In this document: in pieces, positions 16,169 to 24,572 of the stretch
Layout: each line of letters begins with the position of its first letter
How positions within the stretch are numbered: the stretch's first letter is position 1
Source: Arthrobacter bambusae
Lineage (GTDB): Bacteria; Actinomycetota; Actinomycetes; Actinomycetales; Micrococcaceae
Assembly: GCF_022606295.1 (NCBI RefSeq)
Contig: NZ_JAHHZS010000030.1
Coordinates: 1 to 52,271 of the forward strand
Length of the DNA: 52,271 nucleotides
Direction: 5' to 3'
Notes under the pieces: generated by a model
Seen by the model: the letters and a program-made list of their open reading frames with translations, nothing else
The model's database searches: none
What the model was told of the DNA's origin: nothing
Program-made: the position numbers and the translations under genes

Positions 16169-17883
16169 TTCGCGTCCTTCTGGTCAGCGTTGCCGAGCAC
16201 CCTTGCTGCCGGCTCAGGGCTCATGGAAGTGTGGTGCTGCGCGAGTTCCGGGTGGTGGAGGTCCAAGGCAGGACGTTCGGAACGAATGCGGGGCAGCGAC
16301 GTGAAGTTGTGCCGCGGCGGCGGGCAGGACGTAGCCCACTCGAGCGAGGCGCCAAAGCCCCAGGGATCGTCGACCTCGACCTTTTTGTTGCTGCGCCACG
16401 TGATGTAGACGTTCCAGAAGAACGGCAGGAGCGAGGCGCCGAGCACGAAGGACGAAATCGTGGAGAACTGGTTCATCCAGGTGAAACCGTCCTGCGGAAG
16501 GTAGTCGGCGTAACGCCGGGGCATACCCTCTACGCCGAGCCAGTGCTGGATCAGGAAGGTGCCGTGGAAGCCCAGGAACAGGAGCCAGAAGTGGATCTTG
16601 CCGAGGCGCTCGTTGAGCATCTTGCCGGTCCACTTGGGCCACCAGAAGTAGAAGCCTGCGAACATTGCGAACACCACGGTGCCGAAGACCACGTAGTGGA
16701 AGTGCGCCACGACGAAGTAGGAGTCCGAGACGTGGAAGTCCAACGGCGGGGACGCCAGGATGATGCCGGTCAGGCCGCCGAAGAGGAAGGTGACCAGGAA
16801 GCCGATGCTCCAGAGCATGGGTGTCTCGAAGGTAATCGAGCCCTGCCACAGGGTGCCGATCCAGTTGAAGAACTTCACGCCGGTGGGTACCGCGATCAGC
16901 ATCGTCATGAAGGAGAAGAACGGCAGCAGCACCGATCCGGTGACATACATGTGGTGCGCCCACACGGTCACCGACAAAGCGGCGATCGCGATGGTTGCGT
17001 AGACAAGGCCCTTGTAGCCGAAGATCGGCTTGCGGCTGAAGACCGGGAAGATCTCCGAGACAATGCCAAAGAACGGCAACGCGATGATGTACACCTCGGG
17101 GTGGCCGAAGAACCAGAACAGGTGCTGCCACAAGACAGCGCCGCCGTTCTCCGGATCGAAGATGTGGGCGCCGAAGCGCCGGTCAGCGCCGAGGGCGAAG
17201 AGTGCGGCCGCGAGCGGCGGGAACGCCATGAGAACCAGGATGGCCGTCACCAGGGTGTTCCAGGTGAAGATCGGCATGCGCCACATCGTCATGCCGGGAG
17301 CGCGCATGCAGATGATGGTGGTGATGAAGTTGACCGCACCCAGGATGGTTCCGAAACCGGACAACGCCAGGCCGAAGACCCAAAGGTCACCGCCGACGCC
17401 CGGGGTGAACGTGGTGTCTGACAGCGGCGCATAGGCGAACCAGCCAAAGGAGGCGGCACCTTGCGGAGTGATGAAGCCGGACACGGCGATGGTGGAGCCG
17501 AAAAGGAAGAACCAGAAGGCCAGCGCGTTCAGTCGCGGGAAGGCGACATCGGGGGCGCCGATCTGGAGCGGCATGACGACGTTCGCGAAGCCGGCGAAGA
17601 GCGGCGTCGCAAACATCAGCAGCATCACGGTGCCGTGCATGGTGAAGAGCTGGTTGTACTGCTCCTTGGTCTGCAGGATCTGCATGCCGGGCTCGAAGAG
17701 CTCCGCACGCATCAGCAGCGCCATGACGCCGCCGAGGCAGAAGAACACGAAGGACGCGATCAGGTACATGTACCCGATGGTCTTGTGGTCCGTGGAGGTG
17801 ATCCAGTTGACGACGATGCGTCCCTTGGATTTCGGTACTACGGGAGCCTCTAGGACCCCGGCTGATTGAGTATAAGTAGCCAC
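16165..17883 (-). CDS. ctaD: Cytochrome c oxidase subunit I
   Basis: A 572-residue twelve-span catalytic subunit holding heme a and the heme a3-CuB centre. Visible signatures are FTMHGTVMLLMFATPLFAGFANVVMPLQIGAPDVAFPR, the CuB block WQHLFWFFGHPEVYIIALPFFGI (His-Pro-Glu-Val-Tyr with the cross-linked Tyr), VWAHHMYVTG and the heme-ligand region YFVVAHFHYVVFGT. It reduces O2 to water and pumps protons. The start is at 17883 (MATYTQSAGVLEAP). It lies 10 bases after ctaC and overlaps ctaF. Confidence 0.97.
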   Translation of the reverse strand: MATYTQSAGVLEAPVVPKSKGRIVVNWITSTDHKTIGYMYLIASFVFFCLGGVMALLMRAELFEPGMQILQTKEQYNQLFTMHGTVMLLMFATPLFAGFANVVMPLQIGAPDVAFPRLNALAFWFFLFGSTIAVSGFITPQGAASFGWFAYAPLSDTTFTPGVGGDLWVFGLALSGFGTILGAVNFITTIICMRAPGMTMWRMPIFTWNTLVTAILVLMAFPPLAAALFALGADRRFGAHIFDPENGGAVLWQHLFWFFGHPEVYIIALPFFGIVSEIFPVFSRKPIFGYKGLVYATIAIAALSVTVWAHHMYVTGSVLLPFFSFMTMLIAVPTGVKFFNWIGTLWQGSITFETPMLWSIGFLVTFLFGGLTGIILASPPLDFHVSDSYFVVAHFHYVVFGTVVFAMFAGFYFWWPKWTGKMLNERLGKIHFWLLFLGFHGTFLIQHWLGVEGMPRRYADYLPQDGFTWMNQFSTISSFVLGASLLPFFWNVYITWRSNKKVEVDDPWGFGASLEWATSCPPPRHNFTSLPRIRSERPALDLHHPELAQHHTSMSPEPAARVLGNADQKDAK

Positions 17884-17893
17884 GTCGCGTCCC

Positions 17894-18766
17894 TTAATTC
17901 TTTGCGTTCAGGTTCGGGTTGCGGTCGTACTTCGAATCGAGAAGACCGGTGTTGCCGCTCTGGCGAAGCTGATCCATGTGTGCCTGGAACTCGGCTTCGG
18001 AAACGACCTTCACGCGGAACAACATCTCAGAATGGTATTCACCGCAAAGTTCGGCGCACTTGCCGTCATAGGTGCCCTCCTTGGTGGGGGTCAACCTGAT
18101 GTAGTTGGTCTTGCCGGGAATCACGTCGCGCTTCTGCAGGAAGGCCGGAACCCAGAAAGAGTGGATGACGTCGCGGGAATTCAGCTCGAGGTCAACCGAC
18201 TTGTTGACCGGCAGATACAGCGTCGGCAACTGGTTCAAGTCGATGGCGTTGCCCGTGAGGTGCGCCTGGACGCCCGCTTCGTGAACGTCATCGGTGATGA
18301 CAGAGCCCTTGACGTAGTTGAAGTCCCAAGCCCATTGCTTGCCCACGACGTCGATGGTGACGTCGGCCGGCTTGGAGCGATCGTCAATCGCCTGCTGGTC
18401 CTGGTTGGTGAAGTAGAAGAACACCAACACCATGAACAGCGGAATGGTCAAATAAAAGACCTCCAGAGGGAGGTTGTAGCTAAGCTGCTTCGGGAAACCC
18501 GTGGTGCCCTTGCGGCGCCTGTAGGCGATGATGCACCAAACCAGCAGACCCCAAGTGATAATGCCGACTACGAGGGCGGCGATCCATGAGTTGACCCAGA
18601 GGTCCATGATCCGATCGGTGTTGCTGGTTGTACCACGTTCCGTGGGCAACCAGCCTTTTTCTACCTCTGGTGAACATCCGGTCAAAACCAACGCGCCGGC
18701 TAGTGCCAAGCCAGTGATCGAGGTGATCTTTATGCGTCGGCTGCCGGTTCGGTTCTGCGAACTCAC
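17894..18766 (-). CDS. ctaC: Cytochrome c oxidase subunit II (lipoprotein)
   Basis: A 290-residue subunit that receives electrons into the CuA centre. The N-terminus is a lipoprotein signal ending in LTGC (Cys31). Two membrane spans follow (WIAALVVGIITWGLLVWCIIAY and FYLTIPLFMVLVFFYF), then an extracellular cupredoxin domain. CuA ligands are visible as H202 (DVIHSFWVP) and C237, E239, C241, H245 and M248 in CAELCGEYHSEM. GTG 18766 was chosen over the longer frame because AGGAAGG precedes it and the signal peptide then has the right length. It is the first gene of ctaC-ctaD-ctaF. Confidence 0.96.
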   Translation of the reverse strand: MSSQNRTGSRRIKITSITGLALAGALVLTGCSPEVEKGWLPTERGTTSNTDRIMDLWVNSWIAALVVGIITWGLLVWCIIAYRRRKGTTGFPKQLSYNLPLEVFYLTIPLFMVLVFFYFTNQDQQAIDDRSKPADVTIDVVGKQWAWDFNYVKGSVITDDVHEAGVQAHLTGNAIDLNQLPTLYLPVNKSVDLELNSRDVIHSFWVPAFLQKRDVIPGKTNYIRLTPTKEGTYDGKCAELCGEYHSEMLFRVKVVSEAEFQAHMDQLRQSGNTGLLDSKYDRNPNLNAKN

Positions 18767-18882
18767 AGACGGCCCTTCCTCTTGTTGCTGCAGCCCGGCA
18801 GGCGGAAGGCCCACCGGGCACACTAAAGTTTTACTACCCGATGTAGAGCTTACCGCTACCAAGCGGTTTTCGCCGACATGCT

Positions 18883-18927
18883 GGCCCAGTGCGTCGGGAC
18901 GGGTTTAACCCGTTCCTGAACTGGGCC
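18883..18927. repeat. Nested palindromes between ctaC and erpA
   Basis: GGCCCAGT (18883-18890) pairs with ACTGGGCC (18920-18927). Between them lies the perfect 15-base palindrome ACGGGTTTAACCCGT (18899-18913). The structure follows the erpA stop and precedes ctaC, both on the minus strand. It could end erpA transcription or act as an operator for ctaC; no T-tract is present. Confidence 0.5.
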
Positions 18928-18947
18928 AACAGTCTGCGAATGCCCGG

Positions 18948-19334
18948 TTAGTGGAACGAATCGCCGCAGGCGCAAGACCCGCCGGCGTTGGGGTTGTCGA
19001 TCGTGAAGCCCTGCTTGGAGATCGTGTCCTCGAAGTCGATGCTCGCACCGCTCAGGTACGGCACGCTCATCTTGTCGACAACCACTTCGACGCCGTCGTA
19101 GTCGCGGACGGCATCGCCGTCGAGCAGGCGCTCGTCGAAGTAAAGCTGGTAGATCAGGCCCGAGCAGCCGCCCGGCTGAACAGCGACGCGAAGCCGCAGG
19201 TCCGTGCGGCCCTCCTGTTCGAGAAGGCTCCGGACTTTACCTGCTGCGACATCGGTCAACTTGACCTCGTGCTCAGGAAGCTCGCCGCCTGCGAGCTGCG
19301 CTCCGGTGCTGTTTTCGTTGGTTGCAGTGCTCAT
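18948..19334 (-). CDS. erpA: Iron-sulfur cluster insertion protein (HesB/IscA/ErpA type)
   Basis: A 128-residue A-type carrier. The N-terminal tail is followed by the domain VKLTDVAAGKVRSLLEQEGRTDLRLRVAVQPGGCSGLIYQLYFDE and SGASIDFEDTISKQGFTIDNPNAGGSCACGDSF. The three cluster-binding cysteines are C57, C121 and C123. It delivers Fe-S clusters to apo-enzymes. It lies directly before the oxidase operon, and the QcrA Rieske subunit is in the same region, but co-regulation is not shown. An inverted repeat TATAGCTA/TAGCTATA (19408-19415, 19438-19445) sits upstream in its promoter region. Confidence 0.93.
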   Translation of the reverse strand: MSTATNENSTGAQLAGGELPEHEVKLTDVAAGKVRSLLEQEGRTDLRLRVAVQPGGCSGLIYQLYFDERLLDGDAVRDYDGVEVVVDKMSVPYLSGASIDFEDTISKQGFTIDNPNAGGSCACGDSFH

Positions 19335-19407
19335 TGGCCTACCTTCTTATGACGCTCTTGGCGGCTGCGCCTACGCGCTGCCTGCCCTTACCCAAATACG
19401 TGCGGGC

Positions 19408-19445
19408 TATAGCTACATGCTACGTCGAGCCGGCGCATAGCTATA
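19408..19445. promoter_or_regulatory. Inverted repeat upstream of erpA
   Basis: TATAGCTA (19408-19415) and TAGCTATA (19438-19445) are perfect inverted arms with 22 bases between, in the 170-bp space between erpA and the M20 dipeptidase gene, both minus strand. The spacing could suit a dimeric regulator. The arms also supply -10-like sequence for erpA. Confidence 0.35.
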
Positions 19446-19504
19446 ACTTCTAACGTAACCGGCCGGACCCTTGGCTTGTTCCCCGGCCTGATGCGCGCGT
19501 GGGC

Positions 19505-20932
19505 TCAGAGGCCTTCCGAGTTCAGGCGGGCCAGCATCAGGGCCTCGGCCAGCACTGCGTTGCGGAAATCCCCGATGTGGAGAGATTCGTTGGCGCTGTG
19601 GGCCCGTGAATCCGGGTCCTCGACACCAGTCACCAGGATCTGGACATCAGGATAGGTTTCGGTCAGGTCCGCGATGAAGGGGATTGATCCGCCGATCCCC
19701 ATTTCGACGGCGGGCACACCCCAGGCTTCACCGAGTGCCCACATCGCGATCCGGGCGGCAGCTGATCCTGTATCGGTGGAGAAGGCGTTGCCCCGCTCCC
19801 CCGGCACGAACGTGACCTTCGCTCCGAAAGGCGCGTTCGCCGCGAGGTGTTTTCCGACGGCGTCCATGGCGGCATCGGGATCTTGCCCGGGAGCCAAGCG
19901 CAGGCTGAACTTCGCCCTCGCAGCGGGGAGCAACGTGTTGGATGCGACGTCGACGGCGGGTGCGTCGATGCCGATGATAGACAAGGCGGGTTTGGTCCAG
20001 AGCCTCGACGCAATACTGCCGCTGCCGGCGAGCCGCACGCCGTCGAGCACTGAGGCGTCGGCACGGTACTGGTCCTCGTCCACGTCCTCCACGACGTCAT
20101 CCCTGGCTACCAAGCCCTCGATCGCGACGTTGCCGTCGTCGTCGTGCAGCGTGGCGATAAGGCGGGACAGGAGGGTCGGCGCATCCAGTACGGGACCGCC
20201 GAACATGCCGGAGTGCACGGCGTGTTCGAGCACCCGTACTTCGAAGGTACCGTCCACCAGGCCGCGGAGACTGGTTGTCAGTGCCGGTACGCCGACTTTC
20301 CAGTTGCTGGAATCGGCTACGACGATGACGCTCGCTTCGAGGAGGTCGCGGTGCGTTTCGAGGAAAGTGCGGAAGGTGGGTGAACCGGCTTCTTCTTCGC
20401 CCTCGAAGAACAAGGTGACTCCAAGGCCGAAGTCGTCTCCCAACACCTGGGTTGCCGCGGCGTAGGAAGCAAGGTGGGCCATGATGCCGGCTTTGTCGTC
20501 TGCGGCGCCACGGCCATAAAGGCGGCCCTCGCGTTCCTCGGCCACGAACGGCTCGGTGTCCCACAAGGTCACGTCGCCCGGCGGTTGCACATCATGGTGC
20601 GCGTACAGCAGGATGGTGGGCTTGCCCGGCGCGGCGAGGCGGCGCGCAACAATCGCAGGGCCCCCAGCGGTCCCGTCGGCCTTGTCGCAGCGCAGGATCT
20701 GTACGTCCTGGAAGCCCGACTCGCGGACCAGCGAGGCAACAGCCTCGGCGCTTCGCTCGAGTTCGGCCGGGTCGAAGCTGGGCCATGCGATCCCCGGAAT
20801 AGCGACCAGGGCTTTCAAACGAGCCATGGTCTCGCCGAAGGAAGCATCGATCGAGGACTTGAGCGCATCAACATTGATCGTGCCGGAGCCGCCGGAAAGG
20901 GTCTGCGGGATCTCCGCATTCATTGAAGTCAT
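19505..20932 (-). CDS. M20 family dipeptidase
   Basis: A 475-residue metallopeptidase of the M20 family, dipeptidase (CNDP/PepV-like) branch. Metal and catalytic motifs are ILLYAHHDVQPPG (His ligand, then catalytic Asp), RLYGRGAADDKAGIMAHL (bridging Asp), FFEGEEEAGSPTF (catalytic Glu and metal Glu), VVADSSNW and a late RAHSANESLHIGDF (His ligand). A lid domain lies between. It hydrolyses dipeptides in the cytoplasm; the substrate is undefined. ATG 20932 (MTSMNAEIPQ) was chosen because upstream sequence is unlike the family; ATG 20923 is an alternative. TAGTGT lies 6 bases before ATG 20932, so a leaderless mRNA is possible. Confidence 0.92.
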   Translation of the reverse strand: MTSMNAEIPQTLSGGSGTINVDALKSSIDASFGETMARLKALVAIPGIAWPSFDPAELERSAEAVASLVRESGFQDVQILRCDKADGTAGGPAIVARRLAAPGKPTILLYAHHDVQPPGDVTLWDTEPFVAEEREGRLYGRGAADDKAGIMAHLASYAAATQVLGDDFGLGVTLFFEGEEEAGSPTFRTFLETHRDLLEASVIVVADSSNWKVGVPALTTSLRGLVDGTFEVRVLEHAVHSGMFGGPVLDAPTLLSRLIATLHDDDGNVAIEGLVARDDVVEDVDEDQYRADASVLDGVRLAGSGSIASRLWTKPALSIIGIDAPAVDVASNTLLPAARAKFSLRLAPGQDPDAAMDAVGKHLAANAPFGAKVTFVPGERGNAFSTDTGSAAARIAMWALGEAWGVPAVEMGIGGSIPFIADLTETYPDVQILVTGVEDPDSRAHSANESLHIGDFRNAVLAEALMLARLNSEGL

Positions 20933-21053
20933 GGCGAAAACACTACCGCCGCGAGTGGTGCTGGGGAACCGGGCCGGGCGGCGTGGCGGCCCCATTCGCC
21001 GGGCGGCGCGCCACGGCGACTTTCGCGCGGTTCCTGCGGGGTATTCTGTAGTG

Positions 21054-21647
21054 GTGTTTGGACGTAAAAAGGATGAGCCGAGCGCTCAAGACTCAATAGA
21101 CCAGCTTGCCGCCGATCCCGCCGTGAGAGGCGCTGGCAAGGGCGCTCCCACGCCCAAGCGCAAGGAACAGGAAGCAGCCCGCAAGCGTCCCCTCGTACCG
21201 ACGGACCGCAAGGCCTCGAAAGAAGCCGAGCGTATCGCCGTGCAGGACCAGCGCCAGAAAATGCGCCAGGCCCTCGACACGGGGGACGAGAAGTACCTGC
21301 CGCTGCGGGACAAAGGACCCCAGAAGCGTTTCGCGCGCGATTATGTCGATGCCCGTTTCAGCCTCGGTGAGTACTTGATGTTCGGTGCCCTGCTTTTCGT
21401 CGTGATCTCCTTCGTCATTCCTTCGGGAAGCGACGCCCTCAGCTACATCCTGATCGGCTTCTGGGTCATGTTCCTCGCTGTCTTCGCGGATGTGTTCGTC
21501 CTTTCCCGCAAGTTGCGCAAGGGCTTGACGCAGAAGTTCGGCGACATCGAGCGTGGCACCGTCTGGTACGGCAGCATGCGTTCCCTGCAGTTCCGTCGCT
21601 TGCGCCTGCCCAAGCCGCAGGTGCAGCGGGGCCAGTACCCCGCGTAA
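21054..21647 (+). CDS. DUF3043 family membrane protein
   Basis: A 197-residue protein. The first half is polar and basic (GRKKDEPS, PTPKRKEQEAARKRPLVPTDRKASKEAERIAVQDQRQKMRQAL). A conserved central segment (DEKYLPLRDKGPQKRFARDYVDARFSLGEY) is characteristic of DUF3043. Two membrane spans follow (LMFGALLFVVISFVIPSG and LSYILIGFWVMFLAVFADVFVL). The function is unknown; the family is restricted to Actinobacteria. TATTCT (21042-21047) followed by 6 bases and GTG 21054 suggests a leaderless transcript; GTG 21051 is the other option. Confidence 0.87.
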   Translation: MFGRKKDEPSAQDSIDQLAADPAVRGAGKGAPTPKRKEQEAARKRPLVPTDRKASKEAERIAVQDQRQKMRQALDTGDEKYLPLRDKGPQKRFARDYVDARFSLGEYLMFGALLFVVISFVIPSGSDALSYILIGFWVMFLAVFADVFVLSRKLRKGLTQKFGDIERGTVWYGSMRSLQFRRLRLPKPQVQRGQYPA

Positions 21648-21678
21648 AGCCATCCGTCGCCACGGACCCGAGTCCATG

Positions 21679-21722
21679 AACCAGAAAGACCCTGGAACAA
21701 CTGTTCCAGGGTCTTTCTGGTT
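21679..21722. terminator. Bidirectional terminator between the DUF3043 gene and pyrD
   Basis: A 21-bp perfect stem (21679-21699 with 21702-21722) built on AAAGACCCTGGAACA, ending in a T-rich tail on both strands. It separates the convergent genes. Confidence 0.9.
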
Positions 21723-21744
21723 TGTCCGCGCCTGGCGGCGACGC

Positions 21745-22812
21745 TTAACTGCGACGTTTGGCCAAGGCCCTGTTGATCCCGGCGGCCCAGAACGGACCTT
21801 CGTAGAGGAACGCCGTGTAACCCTGCACGAGGGTTGCGCCGGCGTCGAGCCGTTCCTGGACGTCGGCCGCGGACTGCACTCCGCCGACCGCGATGAGCAC
21901 GAGGCCCTCCCCCACCGCGGCCTTCAGGCGGCGCAACACCTCGAGCGAACGCCCCTTGAGCGGGGCGCCCGAGAGTCCGCCGGCGCCGCACGCCTCGACT
22001 TTGACCGGATCGGACACCAGGCCTTCCCGGCCGATGGTGGTGTTTGTGGCGATGATCCCGTCGAGCTTGAGGTCCAAGGCGAGGCGGGCGACGTCGTCGA
22101 TGTCTTCGTCACTCAGATCCGGTGCGATCTTGACGAGCAACGGCACATGGCGCCCCGCGGATTCGTCTGCCGCATCTCCGACGGCGCGCAGGAGCGGACG
22201 AAGCGTTTCGACGTTCTGGAGCAGGCGCAATCCCGGCGTATTGGGTGAACTGACATTGACTACCAAGTAGTCGGCGGCGGGTGCCAGGCTGCGGGCGCTG
22301 ACCAAATAGTCCTCAACGGCGTCGTCGAGCTCTACAACCTTGGTCTTGCCGATGTTGACTCCGATCACGGGACGGACCCCTGAATGGGTCCGCTGCAATG
22401 CCGCCCGCGCGGCCTTGAGCCGCGGGGCCACGGCTGCCGCGCCGTCGTTGTTGAAGCCCATGCGGTTGATCACGGCTTTGTCCTCGATCAAGCGGAAGAG
22501 CCGTGGCTTCTCATTGCCGGGCTGTGCCTGGCCCGTGATAGTACCTACTTCCACGTGGCCGAAGCCCAGCTCGGCGAGGGCCTCGATGCCATGGCCCTCT
22601 TTGTCGAAGCCGGCCGCAAGGCCAAAGGGTGAGGGGAAGGTCAGCCCCAAAGCCTCGGTGCGCAAGGAGGGGTGGGGAGCCGTCATTTTGGCGAGGACGC
22701 GTCCTGCTCCTGAACGGTGTGCGAAGCGGATCGCCTGGAAGCCGATCTTGTGGGCCTTTTCGGCGTCCATCCAGGAGAAGGCCAACTTGAAGAATGTGGG
22801 GTAAACGCGCAT
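21745..22812 (-). CDS. pyrD: Quinone-dependent dihydroorotate dehydrogenase (class 2)
   Basis: A 355-residue flavoprotein of pyrimidine synthesis. The N-terminal amphipathic helix (YPTFFKLAFSWMDAEKAHKIGFQAIRFAHRSG) places it in class 2, membrane-associated and quinone-linked. Catalytic-barrel motifs are PFGLAAGFDKEG, INRMGFNNDG, VIGVNIGKTK, LVVNVSSPNTPGLR (catalytic Ser) and IIATNTTIGREG, with the FMN-binding LIAVGGVQSAADVQERLDAGA. Other pyr genes are not adjacent. The start is ATG 22812. It is divergent from the FAD dehydrogenase gene with 68 bp between. Confidence 0.95.
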   Translation of the reverse strand: MRVYPTFFKLAFSWMDAEKAHKIGFQAIRFAHRSGAGRVLAKMTAPHPSLRTEALGLTFPSPFGLAAGFDKEGHGIEALAELGFGHVEVGTITGQAQPGNEKPRLFRLIEDKAVINRMGFNNDGAAAVAPRLKAARAALQRTHSGVRPVIGVNIGKTKVVELDDAVEDYLVSARSLAPAADYLVVNVSSPNTPGLRLLQNVETLRPLLRAVGDAADESAGRHVPLLVKIAPDLSDEDIDDVARLALDLKLDGIIATNTTIGREGLVSDPVKVEACGAGGLSGAPLKGRSLEVLRRLKAAVGEGLVLIAVGGVQSAADVQERLDAGATLVQGYTAFLYEGPFWAAGINRALAKRRS

Positions 22813-22868
22813 GGTCCTAGTTTTCCGGTTTAGGGGTCCCGCACCAAACCAGGGCGGTTACCGGACGG

Positions 22869-22874
22869 TAGCAT
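22869..22874 (+). promoter_or_regulatory. Candidate -10 for the leaderless FAD dehydrogenase mRNA
   Basis: TAGCAT is followed by exactly 6 bases and then ATG 22881, with no ribosome binding site visible. This geometry is that of a leaderless actinobacterial mRNA. Confidence 0.4.
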
Positions 22875-22880
22875 GTACGA

Positions 22881-24563
22881 ATGCCGAGCAATCCACGTGA
22901 TGGAGTTCACTCCGAGGCTATCATCAGAGCCGATGTCATCGTTATCGGTGCGGGATTGTCGGGGCTGGTCGCCGCGGCCCACGCCTACGCCGCCGGCAAA
23001 CGCGTTGCGGTCTTGGACCAGGAGCCGCCGGCCTCCGTGGGCGGCCAGGCACATTGGTCTTTCGGCGGCCTGTTCCTGGTCAATTCTCCCGAGCAGCGGA
23101 GGCTGGGTGTCAAGGACAGTGCCGAACTCGCCTTGAGGGATTGGCTGGCGTCGGCTGCCTTTGACCGGCCGGAGGAGTCGTGGGCCCGGTTGTGGGCGGA
23201 GGCCTATGTGGATTTCGCCGCCGGCGAGAAGCGCCGGTGGCTGCGCTCCCTTGGCGTGCGGATCTTTCCGCTCGTGCAGTGGGCCGAACGGGGCGGTTAT
23301 GGTCCCCAAGGCCACGGCAACACGGTCCCGCGGTTCCACGTCACGTGGGGCACCGGACCCGGCGTCGTGCAGCCCTTCCTGGCAAAAGTGAACGAAGGCG
23401 AGGCCCGCGGAAGGGTGTCCTTCCACTTCCGGCATCGCGCCACGGAAATAACGACGACGGCGGACCGCGCCACAGGGGTCAGCGGCGAGATTCTTGAGCC
23501 GTCCGGAGCCGGACGCGGCGAAGCATCGCCAAGGACCGTCGTCGGGCGGTTTGAGGCGACCGCCGGCGCGATCATCGTGACCACCGGCGGGATCGGCGGG
23601 AACCATGCCATGGTGCGCAGGCAATGGCCGGACGGGAGCACCCCGGAACACATGCTCAGCGGTGTACCCGCGTCGGTCGACGGCGAGTTCCTCGCTGCCG
23701 CTGCAGCCGCCGGCGGGCGGCTCATCAATGGAGACCGCATGTGGCACTACCCCGAAGGCATCCACAACCACTCCCCCGTGTGGCCTTCGCACGGCATCCG
23801 CATCCTGCCCGGTCCGTCGGCGCTGTGGATTGACGCGACGGGCAGGCAGTTGCCCGCCCCGCTGTTTCCGGGCTTCGATTCGCTGGGAGCCCTCCGGCAT
23901 ATCCTGGCGGGCGGGCACGGACATTCGTGGTTCGTGTGCAACCGCACCATCGCGCTGAAGGAGTTCGCCCTGTCCGGCTCGGAACAGAACCCGGACCTGA
24001 CTGGCAAGGACATCAGGCTCCTTGTTTCCAGGCTCAAACCCGGCAGCGACTCTCCATTGCGCCTCTTCCTGGACCGTGGCGTGGATTTCCTGCAAGCTCC
24101 AACGGCCGCCGAGCTCGCCGCGAAAATGAACGCGCTGACAGGTTCAGCGCTCATAGATCCCGCCCGGCTCGATTCCCTCATCCACGATCGGGATTTGCAA
24201 GTGGCGAGTGGGCTGGGCAAGGATCCACAACTTGCCGCGATCCGGGCGGCCCGGCGTTTCGCCACCGACAAGATCATGCGTGTTGCCCCTCCGCACCGGC
24301 TCAGCGACCCGAAACACGGTCCCCTCCTGGCCGTCCGGCTCTCCGTTTTGACGCGCAAGAGCCTCGGCGGACTTCAAACGGACCTTCGCTCGCGCGTGCT
24401 CGACGATTCCGGCGTTCCGGTCCCCGGCTTGTACGCGGCTGGTGAGGCTGCCGGTTTCGGTGGAGGAGGAATCCATGGCTACCGGGCGTTGGAAGGAACG
24501 TTCCTCGGCGGGTGCCTGTTCTCCGGTCGCGCAGCCGGGCGCGATGCCGCGGCGAGTGTCTAA
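22881..24563 (+). CDS. FAD-binding dehydrogenase, ketosteroid-dehydrogenase-like
   Basis: A 560-residue flavoprotein. The dinucleotide fold is at the start (ADVIVIGAGLSGLVAAAHAYAAGKRVAVLDQE), followed by GGQAHWSFGGLFLV. The C-terminal FAD block is VPVPGLYAAGEAAGFGGGGIHGYRALEGTFLGGCLFSGRAAG. This architecture is shared with 3-ketosteroid delta-1-dehydrogenases and fumarate-reductase-like flavoproteins, but the central block (GYGPQGHGNTVPRFHVTWGTGPGVV) belongs to an uncharacterised branch often labelled only 'FAD-binding dehydrogenase'. No steroid genes are present. Two alpha/beta hydrolases follow within 9 bases, so it is operonic with them. Substrate unknown. Confidence 0.88.
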   Translation: MPSNPRDGVHSEAIIRADVIVIGAGLSGLVAAAHAYAAGKRVAVLDQEPPASVGGQAHWSFGGLFLVNSPEQRRLGVKDSAELALRDWLASAAFDRPEESWARLWAEAYVDFAAGEKRRWLRSLGVRIFPLVQWAERGGYGPQGHGNTVPRFHVTWGTGPGVVQPFLAKVNEGEARGRVSFHFRHRATEITTTADRATGVSGEILEPSGAGRGEASPRTVVGRFEATAGAIIVTTGGIGGNHAMVRRQWPDGSTPEHMLSGVPASVDGEFLAAAAAAGGRLINGDRMWHYPEGIHNHSPVWPSHGIRILPGPSALWIDATGRQLPAPLFPGFDSLGALRHILAGGHGHSWFVCNRTIALKEFALSGSEQNPDLTGKDIRLLVSRLKPGSDSPLRLFLDRGVDFLQAPTAAELAAKMNALTGSALIDPARLDSLIHDRDLQVASGLGKDPQLAAIRAARRFATDKIMRVAPPHRLSDPKHGPLLAVRLSVLTRKSLGGLQTDLRSRVLDDSGVPVPGLYAAGEAAGFGGGGIHGYRALEGTFLGGCLFSGRAAGRDAAASV

Positions 24564-24572
24564 GCTGTTCCC

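Noticed and set aside
16021..17421. Long plus-strand open frame opposite ctaD
   Set aside because: It is fully antisense to an unmistakable subunit I gene. Its translation is Glu/Arg/His-rich low-complexity typical of shadow frames in high-GC DNA.
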